Assembly (NCBI GenBank): GCA_934097105.1
Contig: CAKONI010000002.1
Coordinates: 15,210-79,209, forward strand
Length of the DNA stretch: 64,000 bases
From: an uncultured Bacilli bacterium
GTDB taxonomy: Bacteria > Bacillota_I > Bacilli_A > RF39 > UBA660
Direction: 5' to 3'
The notes under the pieces were generated by a model. The model made no database searches and was not told where the DNA came from. It worked only from the letters and a program-made list of their open reading frames with translations. The position numbers were made by a program, and so were the translations under genes. Shown here piece by piece: positions 51,110 through 60,414 of the stretch. The number at the start of each line of letters is the position of its first letter. Position 1 is the stretch's first letter.

Positions 51110-51176
51110 CGCATGCAAATTAAAAACTATAAAGTTGTGTCTGCTGATGTGTTTTAAAATATTAAGGCTTAATAAA

Positions 51177-51195
51177 ACCCTTGTTTTACAAGGGT
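51177..51195 (-). terminator. Terminator of tRNA-Met
   Basis: A perfect 8-base stem ACCCTTGT/ACAAGGGT with a 3-base loop lies 13 bases after the tRNA 3' end; a short T-run follows on the minus strand. Confidence 0.65.
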
Positions 51196-51207
51196 AATAA
51201 ACTATAT

Positions 51208-51284
51208 TGGTAGCGACGGAGGGGATCGAACCCCCGACCTTCCGGGTATGAACCGGACGCTCTAGCCAGCTGAGCTACATCGCC
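51208..51284 (-). tRNA. tRNA-Met (CAT), elongator type
   Basis: The 77-base cloverleaf has an encoded CCA. The anticodon arm is TCCGG-TTCATAC-CCGGA, giving anticodon CAT. The T-arm is GGGGG-TTCGATC-CCCTC and the D-arm is GCTC-AGCTGGCTA-GAGC. The acceptor starts G1-U72, as in Bacillus elongator tRNA-Met; the C1-A72 mismatch of initiator tRNA is absent. An Ile-CAU tRNA is unlikely given the close match to elongator Met. Confidence 0.95.
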
Positions 51285-51412
51285 AGAAAAATATAGGCAA
51301 TGTAATCATAACATATCTAAATGAAACTTGCAAGTTTTTTAGAGATTTTTTGTGATTATTTTCATATTTTTTTGGATTTATTATATTATTACCCATTTTT
51401 TCTAATAATAAA

Positions 51413-52144
51413 CTACTTATCTTGTTTTTTCTTAATTTCTAAACTATAAAGTTGTTTTACTTCTTTTGGTGTTAGTGTTCTATATTCTCCGGATGGTAAT
51501 GATGAAATGTCTAGGAAAGCGAAGTTTTCTCTTTTTAATTTTAGAACTTCGGAACCAATTTTTTCGAACATTTTTTTTACTTGGTGATTTCTTCCTTCGG
51601 TTATGATTACTTCTACTATGCTGGTATCTGTTTTTTTATCATATCTTTTTACTTTGGCTTTACATTTTTTTAGTTTAATATTATCAATGACTAGGCCTTC
51701 TTTTAGACATTTAATTTGGTATGGTGTGATTAGACCTTTTACTTTGGCAATGTATCTTTTGTTTACTTCGTTGGCACTACTTGTAAGAATGTTTGAAAGA
51801 GTTCCATCGTTAGTAAGGATGATGGCTCCGGTTGTGTCATAGTCTAGTCTACCTACTGGGAATATTCTAACGTCTGTTTCTATAAGTGATGTGATTGTTT
51901 TTCTATTTTTATCATCTGATGTGGTACAGACAACGCCTCTTGGTTTGTTTAGTAAATAATAGACTTTTCCGGAGTTTACTAGGAGAACATCATCGATGTA
52001 GATTTTATCATTATTTTTTACTTTTACGCCGAGTTCTGTTACAACTGAATCATTTACTCTTACCCTACCTTGAGTAATTAATTCTTCTGCTTTTCTTCTA
52101 GATGTATAACCTAAACTTGCTATTTTCTTTTGTAATCTTTCCAC
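51413..52144 (-). CDS. rluB: Ribosomal large-subunit pseudouridine synthase B family protein
   Basis: This RsuA/RluB-family enzyme converts a uridine of 23S rRNA to pseudouridine. An N-terminal S4 domain (L-G-Y-T-S-R-R-K-A-E-E-L-I) precedes the catalytic domain with the active-site aspartate in G-R-L-D-Y-D-T-T-G and a conserved E-G-R-N-H-Q-V-K-K-M-F. I prefer the GTG at 52144 following GAGGTGA, giving 243 residues; GTG 52153 overlaps that site. Confidence 0.9.
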   Translation of the reverse strand: MERLQKKIASLGYTSRRKAEELITQGRVRVNDSVVTELGVKVKNNDKIYIDDVLLVNSGKVYYLLNKPRGVVCTTSDDKNRKTITSLIETDVRIFPVGRLDYDTTGAIILTNDGTLSNILTSSANEVNKRYIAKVKGLITPYQIKCLKEGLVIDNIKLKKCKAKVKRYDKKTDTSIVEVIITEGRNHQVKKMFEKIGSEVLKLKRENFAFLDISSLPSGEYRTLTPKEVKQLYSLEIKKKQDK

Positions 52145-52205
52145 TTGTATCACCTCAAACTCCTAAAGTATATCATATTTTTATGGACAAATCAATCTTT
52201 GAGGT

Positions 52206-52673
52206 TTATCTTTTTCTTACTCTATTTAATTTATTTATGGCAGTTTTTACGTGTTTTTTAGTTAGACCACCGTTTTCGAAGTCTGTTTTTATTTGATGCT
52301 TACTATTAAGTGGTTCGTCGTCTAAGATAATATAGTTTTCTATTTCTTTGTTATTTTTTAGGTATTCTAGGATTTCTTCTATTCTTTTGCCTTTGGGAGA
52401 GCCAGTTATATCATATATTGTTATATCATATTTTTTCAATAGTTTTAGAAATTCTTTGTGGAAGTTTGTGGTTCCTGAAATTGTTTTTTTTTCTTTTTTT
52501 AGGCCGTTTCTCCATGATGAAGATAGAATTATTTTACTATTTGTTTTTGTTATTATTTCTTTCAGGAGCAATAATTTTTCTTTTGATATTTCTATTTGGT
52601 TTTCTTCTTGTTTTTCTAATAGGATGTTTTCATCGTTTAATACTCCGTCTATATCTAAAAATATTGCTTTCAT
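52206..52673 (-). CDS. HAD-like hydrolase domain protein (Swiss-army-knife RNA repair type)
   Basis: The 155-residue protein begins K-A-I-F-L-D-I-D-G-V-L-N, the HAD motif I with nucleophile and acid aspartates. It has I-L-S-S-S-W-R, typical of the HAD_SAK group, and ends with Y-I-I-L-D-D-E, motif IV. Free-standing members may act as nucleic-acid phosphatases or as uncharacterised phosphatases. The ATG at 52673 follows AAAGGAAAAA; an in-frame ATG at 52697 extends it by eight residues. Confidence 0.8.
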   Translation of the reverse strand: MKAIFLDIDGVLNDENILLEKQEENQIEISKEKLLLLKEIITKTNSKIILSSSWRNGLKKEKKTISGTTNFHKEFLKLLKKYDITIYDITGSPKGKRIEEILEYLKNNKEIENYIILDDEPLNSKHQIKTDFENGGLTKKHVKTAINKLNRVRKR

Positions 52674-52774
52674 CTTTTTTCCTTTCTTTATATTCATTAA
52701 TACTTTAGTGTATTATAGGTTATTTTTGGGGAGAAATCAAGAAAATTTAATATAAATTGCATTTAATTATTTCA

Positions 52775-53824
52775 TTAACTAAGTCCTAGAAATCTAGTAA
52801 TTTTTTTGAATAAACTTATTTTATTTTCTTTTAAGTAAATATTTTCTTTGTAGATTTCTTTATTATCTAAGTAAACGTGGAGGGTGCCTACTAGGCCTTT
52901 TTTGTTTCCATTAAAGATTACTTTTTTATCTATTTTGTTAATTTCATCTTTGCTTAGTGGATAAGAGAAGTTGTTTTTTATGTAGAGTTTTCCTTTTAAG
53001 TTTGTGCTTGTATTAAAGTTTTTTTTATCAATTATTAAGTAGTTTTTGTAGTTTGAAAAGACTTTTTCATATAAATTGGTATGTTCATTGTAACCGTAAC
53101 CGTTTCCTACTGATGCGGTAACTAAATCGAGATCATTATTTGTGGCACTTGAGACTAGGAGGCGTCCTGCTTTTGGAGTGTAGCCTGTTTTTCCTCCGGT
53201 TGCTTTGTCGTACATATTCAAAAGTTTTGTTCTATTTTTGAAGTAGTAACTTTTTTTGTCACTTGTGGTTTTGTATTCTAAAGTGCCTATTATGTTTTTG
53301 AATGTTTGGTTTTTGTAGGCGTAGGAGTATATTTTTGATAAATCGCTTAGGGTTGTATAGTTTTTTTCGTTATCGTCTAGTCCGGTGGGGTTATTGAATA
53401 TAGTATTTTTTAGACCTAGATTTTTGACTTTTTCGTTCATGAGTTTGACGAAGTTTGGTACGCTTCCGGAGACGTGTTTGGCAATGGCCATTGCGGCGTC
53501 ATTTCCGCTTCTCATTAGAAGTCCGTGTAAGAGATCGATCATTAAAATACTTTCACCTGGTTCTATATAGATGTTGCTGCCATCTACAGTTAGTATTTCA
53601 CTGCCTACTAGGACAACGTCTGTTGGATTGCTGTTTTCAATGGCTACGATTGCGGTCATTATTTTGGTAGTGCTTGCTGGAAGAATGCGTTTGTTTGAGG
53701 TTTTTTCATAGAAAACTCTGCCACTATTTATATCTGATATGACATAGCCAGATAAGGTATCTGCGAGTGCAGTGGGATTTAATAGTAATAAATAAAGTAT
53801 AAATAAAAAAAATATCTTTTTCAA
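52775..53824 (-). CDS. dacF: D-alanyl-D-alanine carboxypeptidase (DacF/PBP5-like)
   Basis: This 349-residue penicillin-binding protein has a signal peptide (to about residue 21) and the three active-site motifs S-T-T-K (Ser51-Lys54), S-G-N (106-108) and K-T-G (212-214). It removes the terminal D-alanine from peptidoglycan stem peptides outside the membrane. The C-terminal PBP5-type domain is present and ends in a basic amphipathic-like helix. In a sporulating Firmicute this could be the forespore DacF or the vegetative DacA; the sequence alone does not decide. Confidence 0.9.
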   Translation of the reverse strand: MKKIFFLFILYLLLLNPTALADTLSGYVISDINSGRVFYEKTSNKRILPASTTKIMTAIVAIENSNPTDVVLVGSEILTVDGSNIYIEPGESILMIDLLHGLLMRSGNDAAMAIAKHVSGSVPNFVKLMNEKVKNLGLKNTIFNNPTGLDDNEKNYTTLSDLSKIYSYAYKNQTFKNIIGTLEYKTTSDKKSYYFKNRTKLLNMYDKATGGKTGYTPKAGRLLVSSATNNDLDLVTASVGNGYGYNEHTNLYEKVFSNYKNYLIIDKKNFNTSTNLKGKLYIKNNFSYPLSKDEINKIDKKVIFNGNKKGLVGTLHVYLDNKEIYKENIYLKENKISLFKKITRFLGLS

Positions 53825-53975
53825 AAAACATCACCTAATAATTTATATGTAAAAGAAAAGATAATATTAGTTATTGTGTTTAAGATGAATGGTGTTTTTT
53901 CTTTTGCTTTTTTTATTTTTTTGTGTTAAAAAACTACACCCTTTTATTACTGGTGTAGTTATTTGAACTTTTTTA

Positions 53976-55049
53976 TTAATTGTTTCCCCTTTTAATCCAT
54001 TTGGGATAATCGTTGTATACTAAGCGCATGAGTCTATAGGTTTCTTTTTTTTCGTGTTCTTCCATTTCAAAGAATTCGTCTATGCTACTAAAAAATTGTT
54101 CTTTGGCGAGTTTTTCATCGCTTTGAGCATTTACTAAGTAATCATCAATAAGGAATAGTTTACAAATTTCAAAAGGGGTTTCTTCTTTTAAATTATAATT
54201 TTCATCTAGGTGAGTAAAAAGTTTTTTATATGAAGGAAGCATTTCTAAATATTCATTATTTTTTAAGGCGATTAGTTCTTCATATGAAAATTTTTTATAT
54301 TTGCCTTTTTGTTTTTTATAAAAAAAATAAGCATCTTTTTCGAGGAAAAATTCTATTGAGCAGATGTATAGTTTTCCTTTGTAAACATTAAGATTGATTA
54401 TATCATCTGTTAGGGCTTTTATTTTTAAAGCGTCTAGAATTTCTTCTTTAGAAATATCAAAAAATTCACTTAACATTTTATACATGTCTTTAAAGGGAAT
54501 GACTGCGTAGGCTTCGAGCATTCCTATTATTGCATCAATAATTTCATTAAATTTTTTATTATTTTCTAGATTTTTTTTGTCTTTTAGGACATTTTTTAAG
54601 GCATTTGCATATTCTTTGGGGATATAAATAGTAATTTTTTCGTCTTTTTCATTAAAATGAACCTTGGAGAAGGCAAATTCTTTCATGAACATTACGAATT
54701 TTAGTGATGCTTTTGGATTTGATATTGTAAATGTTACAGTGCCTTTTTCTGCGATTTCTTTGATGAATTCTACTTCTTCTGTTTCAAGAATGGTAACGTA
54801 AAGTTTTAAAATATCTTGAAAGTTTTTGGTTATGTATTCTATTAATTGTTTTTTGGAATTTGTCATTTCTTCTAAGGAAATGATAAAATTATTGTCTTTT
54901 TCTTTGATGATATATGGTGTGATGAAATTTGATAGTTTTTGGTTATCGAAACTATTTAGAAATTCATCTAGTCCTTCTTTAGTTTTAATAATGGCATTAT
55001 CTTCAAGTAATATGCTTTGAAGTAATACATTATTTAGTTTTTCTAACAT
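53976..55049 (-). CDS. Unknown conserved-looking cytosolic protein
   Basis: The 357-residue protein is helical and charged, with no signal or membrane span. I do not recognise a family. The centre (about residues 165-225) looks like a winged-helix-like stretch (M-Y-K-M-L-S-E-F-F-D-I-S-K-E-E-I-L-D-A-L) followed by V-Y-K-G-K-L-Y-I-C. The end is N-D-Y-P-K-W-I-K-R-G. It stands alone between dacF and topA with its own ribosome site (GGAGG). No function is proposed. Confidence 0.55.
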   Translation of the reverse strand: MLEKLNNVLLQSILLEDNAIIKTKEGLDEFLNSFDNQKLSNFITPYIIKEKDNNFIISLEEMTNSKKQLIEYITKNFQDILKLYVTILETEEVEFIKEIAEKGTVTFTISNPKASLKFVMFMKEFAFSKVHFNEKDEKITIYIPKEYANALKNVLKDKKNLENNKKFNEIIDAIIGMLEAYAVIPFKDMYKMLSEFFDISKEEILDALKIKALTDDIINLNVYKGKLYICSIEFFLEKDAYFFYKKQKGKYKKFSYEELIALKNNEYLEMLPSYKKLFTHLDENYNLKEETPFEICKLFLIDDYLVNAQSDEKLAKEQFFSSIDEFFEMEEHEKKETYRLMRLVYNDYPKWIKRGNN

Positions 55050-55200
55050 ACTTCCTCCTTTAGTATTTAAAGTATACTATGAATGTAAGAAAAACACAAC
55101 AACAATGGCATTTTTTTGGGAAGAAAAAGTAAATAATTTTTTTTATTGCTTAATACGTTTCTTTTTATAGAAAAAAAGAGCCCTTTTTGGGCTTTATAGG

Positions 55201-57237
55201 TTATTCATTTTCTTTGATATAGTCACATTTGGAACATTTTAGACCATTTTTTGTTTCGAGAAGAATGTTGCTACATTCTGGGCAGGTTTGGGTTGTTGGT
55301 TTGTCCCAGTAGGCAGTTTTGCATTTAGGGAATCTGTTGCAACCGTAGAAGATTTTTCCTCTTTTTGTTTTTCTTTCTATGATCATTCCTTCGCAGTTTG
55401 GACATTTACATACTTCTATTTGTTTTTGTTCTTCTTTTTTTACATATTTACATTCTGGATAGTTTGAGCAAGCAACGAATTCTCCGTATTTACCTTTTCT
55501 AATAACTAGTGGTTTGCCACATTCTGGACAAGATTCTCCAGTTTCTTTTGGGGCTTCTTTATCCATGCCTTTAAAGGCTTCTTCTACTAGTTTTTCGAAT
55601 CCTTCGTAGAATTCTCCTAGTACTTTATTCCATACTCTTTCGCCATCGGCGATTTTATCAAGATCTTCTTCCATATTTCTTGTGTATTCAACGTTTATTA
55701 TGTTGGAGAAGAATTCTTGGAGTTTATCTGTTGTAATGGTTCCTATTTCTGTTGGGTAGAACTTTTTATCTTCTAGTTTGATATATCCTCTTTCTTTTAG
55801 GGTATCAATTATTTTAACGTATGTACTAGGTCTACCGATTCCTAACTCTTCTAGTTCTTTTATAAGTTTTGCTTCGGTATATCTAGGTTTTGGCTTTGTG
55901 AAATGTTGTTCGTCAAGGATTTCATTACAAGTAATTATTTCATTAATTTTGTCTTCTAAATTTGGTAAAATTTTGTCTTCACTGCTTTCGTAAGAACCAT
56001 ATGTTTTTAAGTATCCATCGAATGTGATTACACTTCCTGTTATTTTAAATCTGTAATCGTTGTTGTCTAGGATGATGGTAGTTTGCATTGTGTTTGCATC
56101 TTTCATTAGTGATGATAAAGCGCGGTAGTAGATTAGTTTATATAATTTGTATTCATCTTCGCTTAAGAATTTTTTCATTTTTTCTGGGGTGTTGTTAATA
56201 TTTGTTGGTCTAATACCTTCGTGGGCATCTTGTACGTTTGTGTTTTCTTTACTGGTTTTTACGTATCCTACATATTCTTTACCGTATGTTTTTTCTATGT
56301 AAGCATAGCAACTTTTTACAAATTCATCACTAAGTCTTATAGAGTCTGTTCTCATGTACGTGATAAGCCCTGTTCTTTCTTCGTCTGTGTCAATACCTTC
56401 ATATAGTTTTTGAGCAAGTGTCATGGTTTTTTTACCTGAGAAGTTAAGTCTTGTGGATGCTGTTTGTTGTAAGGTTGAGGTTGTAAAAGGTGGTTTTGCT
56501 TTTTTATTTTTTTTCTTTTTTTCTATGTTATAGATGGTAAAATCTTTTGATAGTTTAGACATGATTTCGTTTTTTAGTGATGCTGATTTTATCTCAATGT
56601 TGTCATCTTTGTAGGCGAATAGTTCTGCGTCAAAGTCATCAAAAATACCTGTTATAGTATAGTATTCTTCTGGTATGAAAGAAAGTATTTCTCTTTCGCG
56701 GTCTACGATTAGTTTTAAGGCTACTGATTGTACTCTTCCGGCACTTTTTCCTCCGGTTTTTGATTGCATTAGTTTTGATAATCTAAAGCCTATAATTCTA
56801 TCTAAAATTCTTCTAGTTTCTTGTGATTTTACTAAATTATCGTCTATTTTTCTAGGGGTTTTAAAGGCATCGAGTATTTTGTTTTTGGTAATTTCATTAA
56901 AAACTATTCTATCATAATTATTGTCATTTAAGCCTAGAGCATCTTTTAAGTGCCATGCGATTGCTTCTCCTTCGCGATCTGGATCGGATGCAAGATAGAC
57001 TTTATCTGATTCTTTGGCCATTTTTTTTAATTCAGTAATTGTGCTTTTTTTCCCTTTTATTGGAGCGTAGTTTGGTTTGAAACCATCGTCTACGTCTACA
57101 CCAAAACCGAATTTTCCTGTTGTTGTAAGGTCTCTAATGTGTCCTTTTGAAGATACAACTTTATAGTCACTGCCTAAGTATTTTTCAATTGTTTTACTCT
57201 TACTTGGAGATTCCACGATTACTAAATTTTTACTCAC
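55201..57237 (-). CDS. topA: DNA topoisomerase I
   Basis: This type IA topoisomerase relaxes negatively supercoiled DNA. It has an N-terminal Toprim domain (V-I-V-E-S-P-S-K, and D-P-D-R-E-G-E near residue 86), the catalytic tyrosine in L-I-T-Y-M-R-T-D-S (about Tyr294), and three or four C-terminal zinc ribbons (C-P-E-C...C, C-P-N-C...C, C-P-E-C...C). I chose the GTG at 57237 after AAGGGA; GTG 57246 is an alternative. An excellent sigma-A promoter lies just upstream. Confidence 0.95.
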   Translation of the reverse strand: MSKNLVIVESPSKSKTIEKYLGSDYKVVSSKGHIRDLTTTGKFGFGVDVDDGFKPNYAPIKGKKSTITELKKMAKESDKVYLASDPDREGEAIAWHLKDALGLNDNNYDRIVFNEITKNKILDAFKTPRKIDDNLVKSQETRRILDRIIGFRLSKLMQSKTGGKSAGRVQSVALKLIVDREREILSFIPEEYYTITGIFDDFDAELFAYKDDNIEIKSASLKNEIMSKLSKDFTIYNIEKKKKNKKAKPPFTTSTLQQTASTRLNFSGKKTMTLAQKLYEGIDTDEERTGLITYMRTDSIRLSDEFVKSCYAYIEKTYGKEYVGYVKTSKENTNVQDAHEGIRPTNINNTPEKMKKFLSEDEYKLYKLIYYRALSSLMKDANTMQTTIILDNNDYRFKITGSVITFDGYLKTYGSYESSEDKILPNLEDKINEIITCNEILDEQHFTKPKPRYTEAKLIKELEELGIGRPSTYVKIIDTLKERGYIKLEDKKFYPTEIGTITTDKLQEFFSNIINVEYTRNMEEDLDKIADGERVWNKVLGEFYEGFEKLVEEAFKGMDKEAPKETGESCPECGKPLVIRKGKYGEFVACSNYPECKYVKKEEQKQIEVCKCPNCEGMIIERKTKRGKIFYGCNRFPKCKTAYWDKPTTQTCPECSNILLETKNGLKCSKCDYIKENE

Positions 57238-57563
57238 TAATATCACGTCCCTTGTTTAAATTTATAACTTATATTTAACATTATGTCAAGTTTTTTGTTT
57301 TAGTTTGCGATTTTTGTTTGTATTGGATGTTTTTTTATTATTAATATATATATTTTTATATATAATTTAGATTTTTATTTTAGCAAAATAAAGAATTAGA
57401 GTCTTTCTAATTCATTTTTTATCCTTGTTTATAGAGCAGGTTTCACTTGCTTTTTTAGTTACCATTTTGGCTGGTTTTGACTTGCATTTTATGTAATATA
57501 ATTATTTATTGCACTAATTTATAACACAAAATAAATAAAAGTCTAGTTTTTTGTTTTTTTAGT
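57238..57563. other. Intergenic region between serS and topA
   Basis: Besides the topA promoter, this 326-base stretch contains an 8-base hairpin GAATTAGA/TCTAATTC (57393-57413) that may terminate serS transcripts. No credible gene was found; very short hydrophobic and basic frames lack ribosome sites. Confidence 0.4.
57261..57289 (-). promoter_or_regulatory. Sigma-A promoter of topA
   Basis: On the minus strand TTGACA (57289-57284) is followed after 17 bases by TATAAA (57266-57261), about 24 bases before the GTG start. Confidence 0.75.
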
Positions 57564-58844
57564 TTAATTTAATTTTATTTTTTCTTTACCGCCCATATAA
57601 GGTCTTAAAACTTCTGGAATTTTTATGTAACCATCTTCGGTTAAATTGTTTTCTAAAAATGCTATTAAGGCTCTGGTGCTTGCTAGGACTGTGTTGTTTA
57701 ATGTGTGAGGGTAATATTTATCTTTACCTTTTACTCTTATTCCAAGTCTTCTTGCTTGAGCGTCTCCAAGGGTTGAGCATGAACCTACTTCAAAGTATTT
57801 TTGTTGTCTTGGGCTCCAAGCTTCGACGTCACATGATTTTACTTTTAGGTCTGCTAAATCTCCAGAGCAGCATTCAAGGGTTCTTACAGGAATATTTAAA
57901 TTTCTAAAGATTTCTACTGTGTACTTCCACATTTTATTGTACCAATCCATACTGTCTTTTGGATTGCAGATTACGATCATTTCTTGTTTTTCGAATTGGT
58001 GAACTCTGTAAATGCCTCTTTCTTCGATGCCATGGGCGCCGACTTCTTTTCTGAAACATGGTGAGTATGATGTCATGGTGATTGGAAGTGATTCTTCTTT
58101 TATTATTTGATTTTTAAATTTTCCTATCATTGAGTGTTCGCTTGTTCCGATTAGGTAAAGATTTTCTCCTTCAATTTTGTACATCATTGCATCCATTTCT
58201 TCGAATGACATGACTCCAGTTACTACGTCGCTTTTTATCATGAATGGTGGGATTGCATAGATGAAACCTTTTTCTATCATATAGTCTCTAGCGTAGTTTA
58301 ACATTGCTGTAGAAAGTCTTGCTCCGTCTCCAAGGAGGTAGTAAAAACCGTTGCCACTGGTTCTGCCGCTGGATTCTTTATCTAGTCCATTCATTCTTTC
58401 TAGAATATCGGCATGATATGGTATTTCATAATCTGGAACTTTATTTTCTCCAAATTTTTCTATTTCTACGTTGTAATTGTCATTTTCTCCGATTGGTACG
58501 CTTGGATCTATAATATTAGGTATTTTCATCATGATTTCTTTAATTTTAATATTTAGTTTTTCTTCTTCTTTTTCTAATGTTTCAAGTTTATTATTAATTT
58601 CACTTACTTCTTTTTTTATTTGTTCTACTTCTTCTAGTTGTTTTTCTTTTATTAGTTTTCCTATTTTGTTACTTTTTTCGTTTCTTTCTTTTCTTAGATT
58701 GTCTCCTTCTAGTTTTAGTTTTCTTACGTTTTCATCAAGGGTAAATACTTCGTCTACTAAGGGAAGTTTTTCGTCTTGGAATTTTTTTTTGATGTTTTCT
58801 TTTACTAGTTCTTTGCTTTCTCTAATTAATTTAATGTCTATCAT
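57564..58844 (-). CDS. serS: Serine--tRNA ligase
   Basis: The 426-residue class II synthetase has the N-terminal long antiparallel coiled coil (about residues 28-105) that contacts the long variable arm of tRNA-Ser. Motif 2 reads C-F-R-K-E-V-G-A-H-G and motif 3 N-N-T-V-L-A-S-T-R-A-L. Length matches the usual 420-430. A T-box leader upstream links its expression to uncharged tRNA-Ser. Confidence 0.95.
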   Translation of the reverse strand: MIDIKLIRESKELVKENIKKKFQDEKLPLVDEVFTLDENVRKLKLEGDNLRKERNEKSNKIGKLIKEKQLEEVEQIKKEVSEINNKLETLEKEEEKLNIKIKEIMMKIPNIIDPSVPIGENDNYNVEIEKFGENKVPDYEIPYHADILERMNGLDKESSGRTSGNGFYYLLGDGARLSTAMLNYARDYMIEKGFIYAIPPFMIKSDVVTGVMSFEEMDAMMYKIEGENLYLIGTSEHSMIGKFKNQIIKEESLPITMTSYSPCFRKEVGAHGIEERGIYRVHQFEKQEMIVICNPKDSMDWYNKMWKYTVEIFRNLNIPVRTLECCSGDLADLKVKSCDVEAWSPRQQKYFEVGSCSTLGDAQARRLGIRVKGKDKYYPHTLNNTVLASTRALIAFLENNLTEDGYIKIPEVLRPYMGGKEKIKLN

Positions 58845-58861
58845 ATAATTTCTCCTTTTCT

Positions 58862-59055
58862 ATATAAAAAGGATGGTAAGGAGTCTTAGAGACGGTACCA
58901 CCCTTTGTTTTACTTGTTTTATAACGGTTTTATCCGGAAATGATTAATTTCTCTCTAGAGTAGATTCGTAAAATATTTATTATTAGTTTCCATCGACCAC
59001 TAACTTTCTATGAATAAATTATTTTATTACTAGTCTCTTTCAACGAGTTACATAT
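58862..59055 (-). promoter_or_regulatory. T-box riboswitch of serS
   Basis: On the minus strand the serS leader contains the T-box core AGGGTGGTACCG (complement of 58893-58904). A downstream partner TACCATCCTTTTT can pair with the core to form a terminator, while a long stem I lies 5' of it. In the 3' arm of stem I, GAATCTACTC offers TCT, a serine codon, as specifier. T-box leaders read uncharged tRNA and prevent termination when the amino acid is scarce. Confidence 0.88.
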
Positions 59056-59244
59056 TAATAGTATCATAAAATGCTTGAAATGTAAATTAAATTATTATAT
59101 TGTTACTTAAAATATATAAAATGATACTGATATTATATGTACTTATTGTTATTTATTTGGTAAACTCAGAGTGTGTTTTATTGATTAATGTCTTGTTTTA
59201 TGGTATCATTATTTTGTAATTAAATTAAAGAAAGAATTGGTTGT

Positions 59245-59910
59245 ATGAATTTTGAATATATTTTTTTATTAATTTTTTTATATAGTTTCTTAGGATATAT
59301 TGTGGAAATGATTTTTTGCTTTATTGTTGACAAGGAACTTACTAATCGTGGATATTTAATTGGTCCGCTTTGTCCGATTTATGGAGTTGGTGCGACTTTA
59401 ATATTTTTGCTTTTAAATAGTTTGAATGGTCATCCTGTTATGATATTTTTTCTTTCTATGTGTATTTGTTTTGTTGTTGAGTATTTAACTAGTTACATAT
59501 TGGAAAAGGTATTTTATAAGAATAAGTGGTGGGATTATTCTGGTATGAAGTTTAATGTTAGTGGAAGAGTTTATCTTCCGTATTGTATTGCTTTTGGTGT
59601 ATTTGGGGTACTTGTTGTTTCTTTTATTAATCCTTTGTTTACTAAATTAATTGATTATTTTGGAGATTATTTACATATTATTAGTGCAGTTATACTTATT
59701 TTGTTTATAGTGGATTTTAGTTATTCGACTTATATTAATTTAAATCTTAAGAAGTATTTGGCTAATAAGAGGATCCCAAAAGATTTAAAGAATTATTTAA
59801 AGAATCATGAGGTTACTACTAAACTTTATACGAGAATAATTAAGAGTTTTTCTAATCTTAAAAGTAGTTATAAGAGTATATTAAAAGTTTTTACATCAAT
59901 TAGGAAGTGA
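59245..59910 (+). CDS. Putative ABC transporter permease-like membrane protein (CmpB family)
   Basis: This 221-residue protein has about five or six membrane spans and matches the 'ABC-transporter type IV/CmpB' family: Y-S-F-L-G-Y-I-V-E-M at the N-terminus, N-R-G-Y-L-I-G-P-L-C-P-I-Y-G-V-G, and a K-W-W-D-Y-S...N-V-S-G-R-V-Y-L segment. The biochemical role of the family is unknown. The C-terminal tail is basic. It starts a three-gene plus-strand run, with 7 bases to the next gene. Confidence 0.8.
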   Translation: MNFEYIFLLIFLYSFLGYIVEMIFCFIVDKELTNRGYLIGPLCPIYGVGATLIFLLLNSLNGHPVMIFFLSMCICFVVEYLTSYILEKVFYKNKWWDYSGMKFNVSGRVYLPYCIAFGVFGVLVVSFINPLFTKLIDYFGDYLHIISAVILILFIVDFSYSTYINLNLKKYLANKRIPKDLKNYLKNHEVTTKLYTRIIKSFSNLKSSYKSILKVFTSIRK

Positions 59911-59917
59911 GGTTTAT

Positions 59918-60412
59918 ATGAATAAGTATGATAAAGAGTTTATTGAAATTATTAGTCCTATTGTGAATGCGGATGAATATATAAAGAGAAAGAGCATGCT
60001 TCATCATGAAGATCAGAGTGTTTATGATCATTCTTTGAAAGTGGCTTATAGGGCGTATAAAATTTCTAAGTTTTTTAATGTTAATATAAATAATTGTGTT
60101 ATTGCTGCTCTTCTTCATGATTTTTATAAGAAGTCTTGGATTGATGATCCTGTTAAAAAGTCTTTTTTTCAGAAACATGGTTTTGTTCATGCTAGAGAGG
60201 CTTTGGATAATTCTAGGGTTCATTTTAAGGACTATCTTAATGATAGAATAGAAAATGCTATACTTAGGCATATGTTTCCTCTTAATATAGTGCCTCCGAA
60301 GTATAAAGAGGGATGGATACTTACTTTGTCTGATAAGATGGTTTCTATTGGTGAAATTAAAAGACTTAGTTTTGTTTTGCTCCTTTTGGGATTTAATAAG
60401 AAGGATAATTGA
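59918..60412 (+). CDS. HD-domain hydrolase
   Basis: The 164-residue protein has HD-superfamily signatures: H-H in the first helix, D-H-S near residue 37, A-A-L-L-H-D-F-Y (the H-D pair) and a final S-D-K-M-V. This group of small HD proteins cleaves phosphomonoesters or cyclic nucleotides, but the substrate is unknown. It lies between two membrane-protein genes in one operon; its stop overlaps the next frame's start region. Confidence 0.82.
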   Translation: MNKYDKEFIEIISPIVNADEYIKRKSMLHHEDQSVYDHSLKVAYRAYKISKFFNVNINNCVIAALLHDFYKKSWIDDPVKKSFFQKHGFVHAREALDNSRVHFKDYLNDRIENAILRHMFPLNIVPPKYKEGWILTLSDKMVSIGEIKRLSFVLLLLGFNKKDN

Positions 60413-60414
60413 TT

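Larger units (their letters stand above)
50884..51207. other. Intergenic region downstream of tRNA-Met
   Basis: This 320-base stretch contains two terminator-like hairpins (listed) and no credible coding frame; no RNA gene other than the adjacent tRNA was recognised. Confidence 0.4.

Noticed and set aside
57395..57500. Very short frames between serS and topA: a 23-residue hydrophobic one on the plus strand and a 17-residue basic one on the minus strand
   Set aside because: Neither has a ribosome site; a type I toxin was considered but nothing else supports it.
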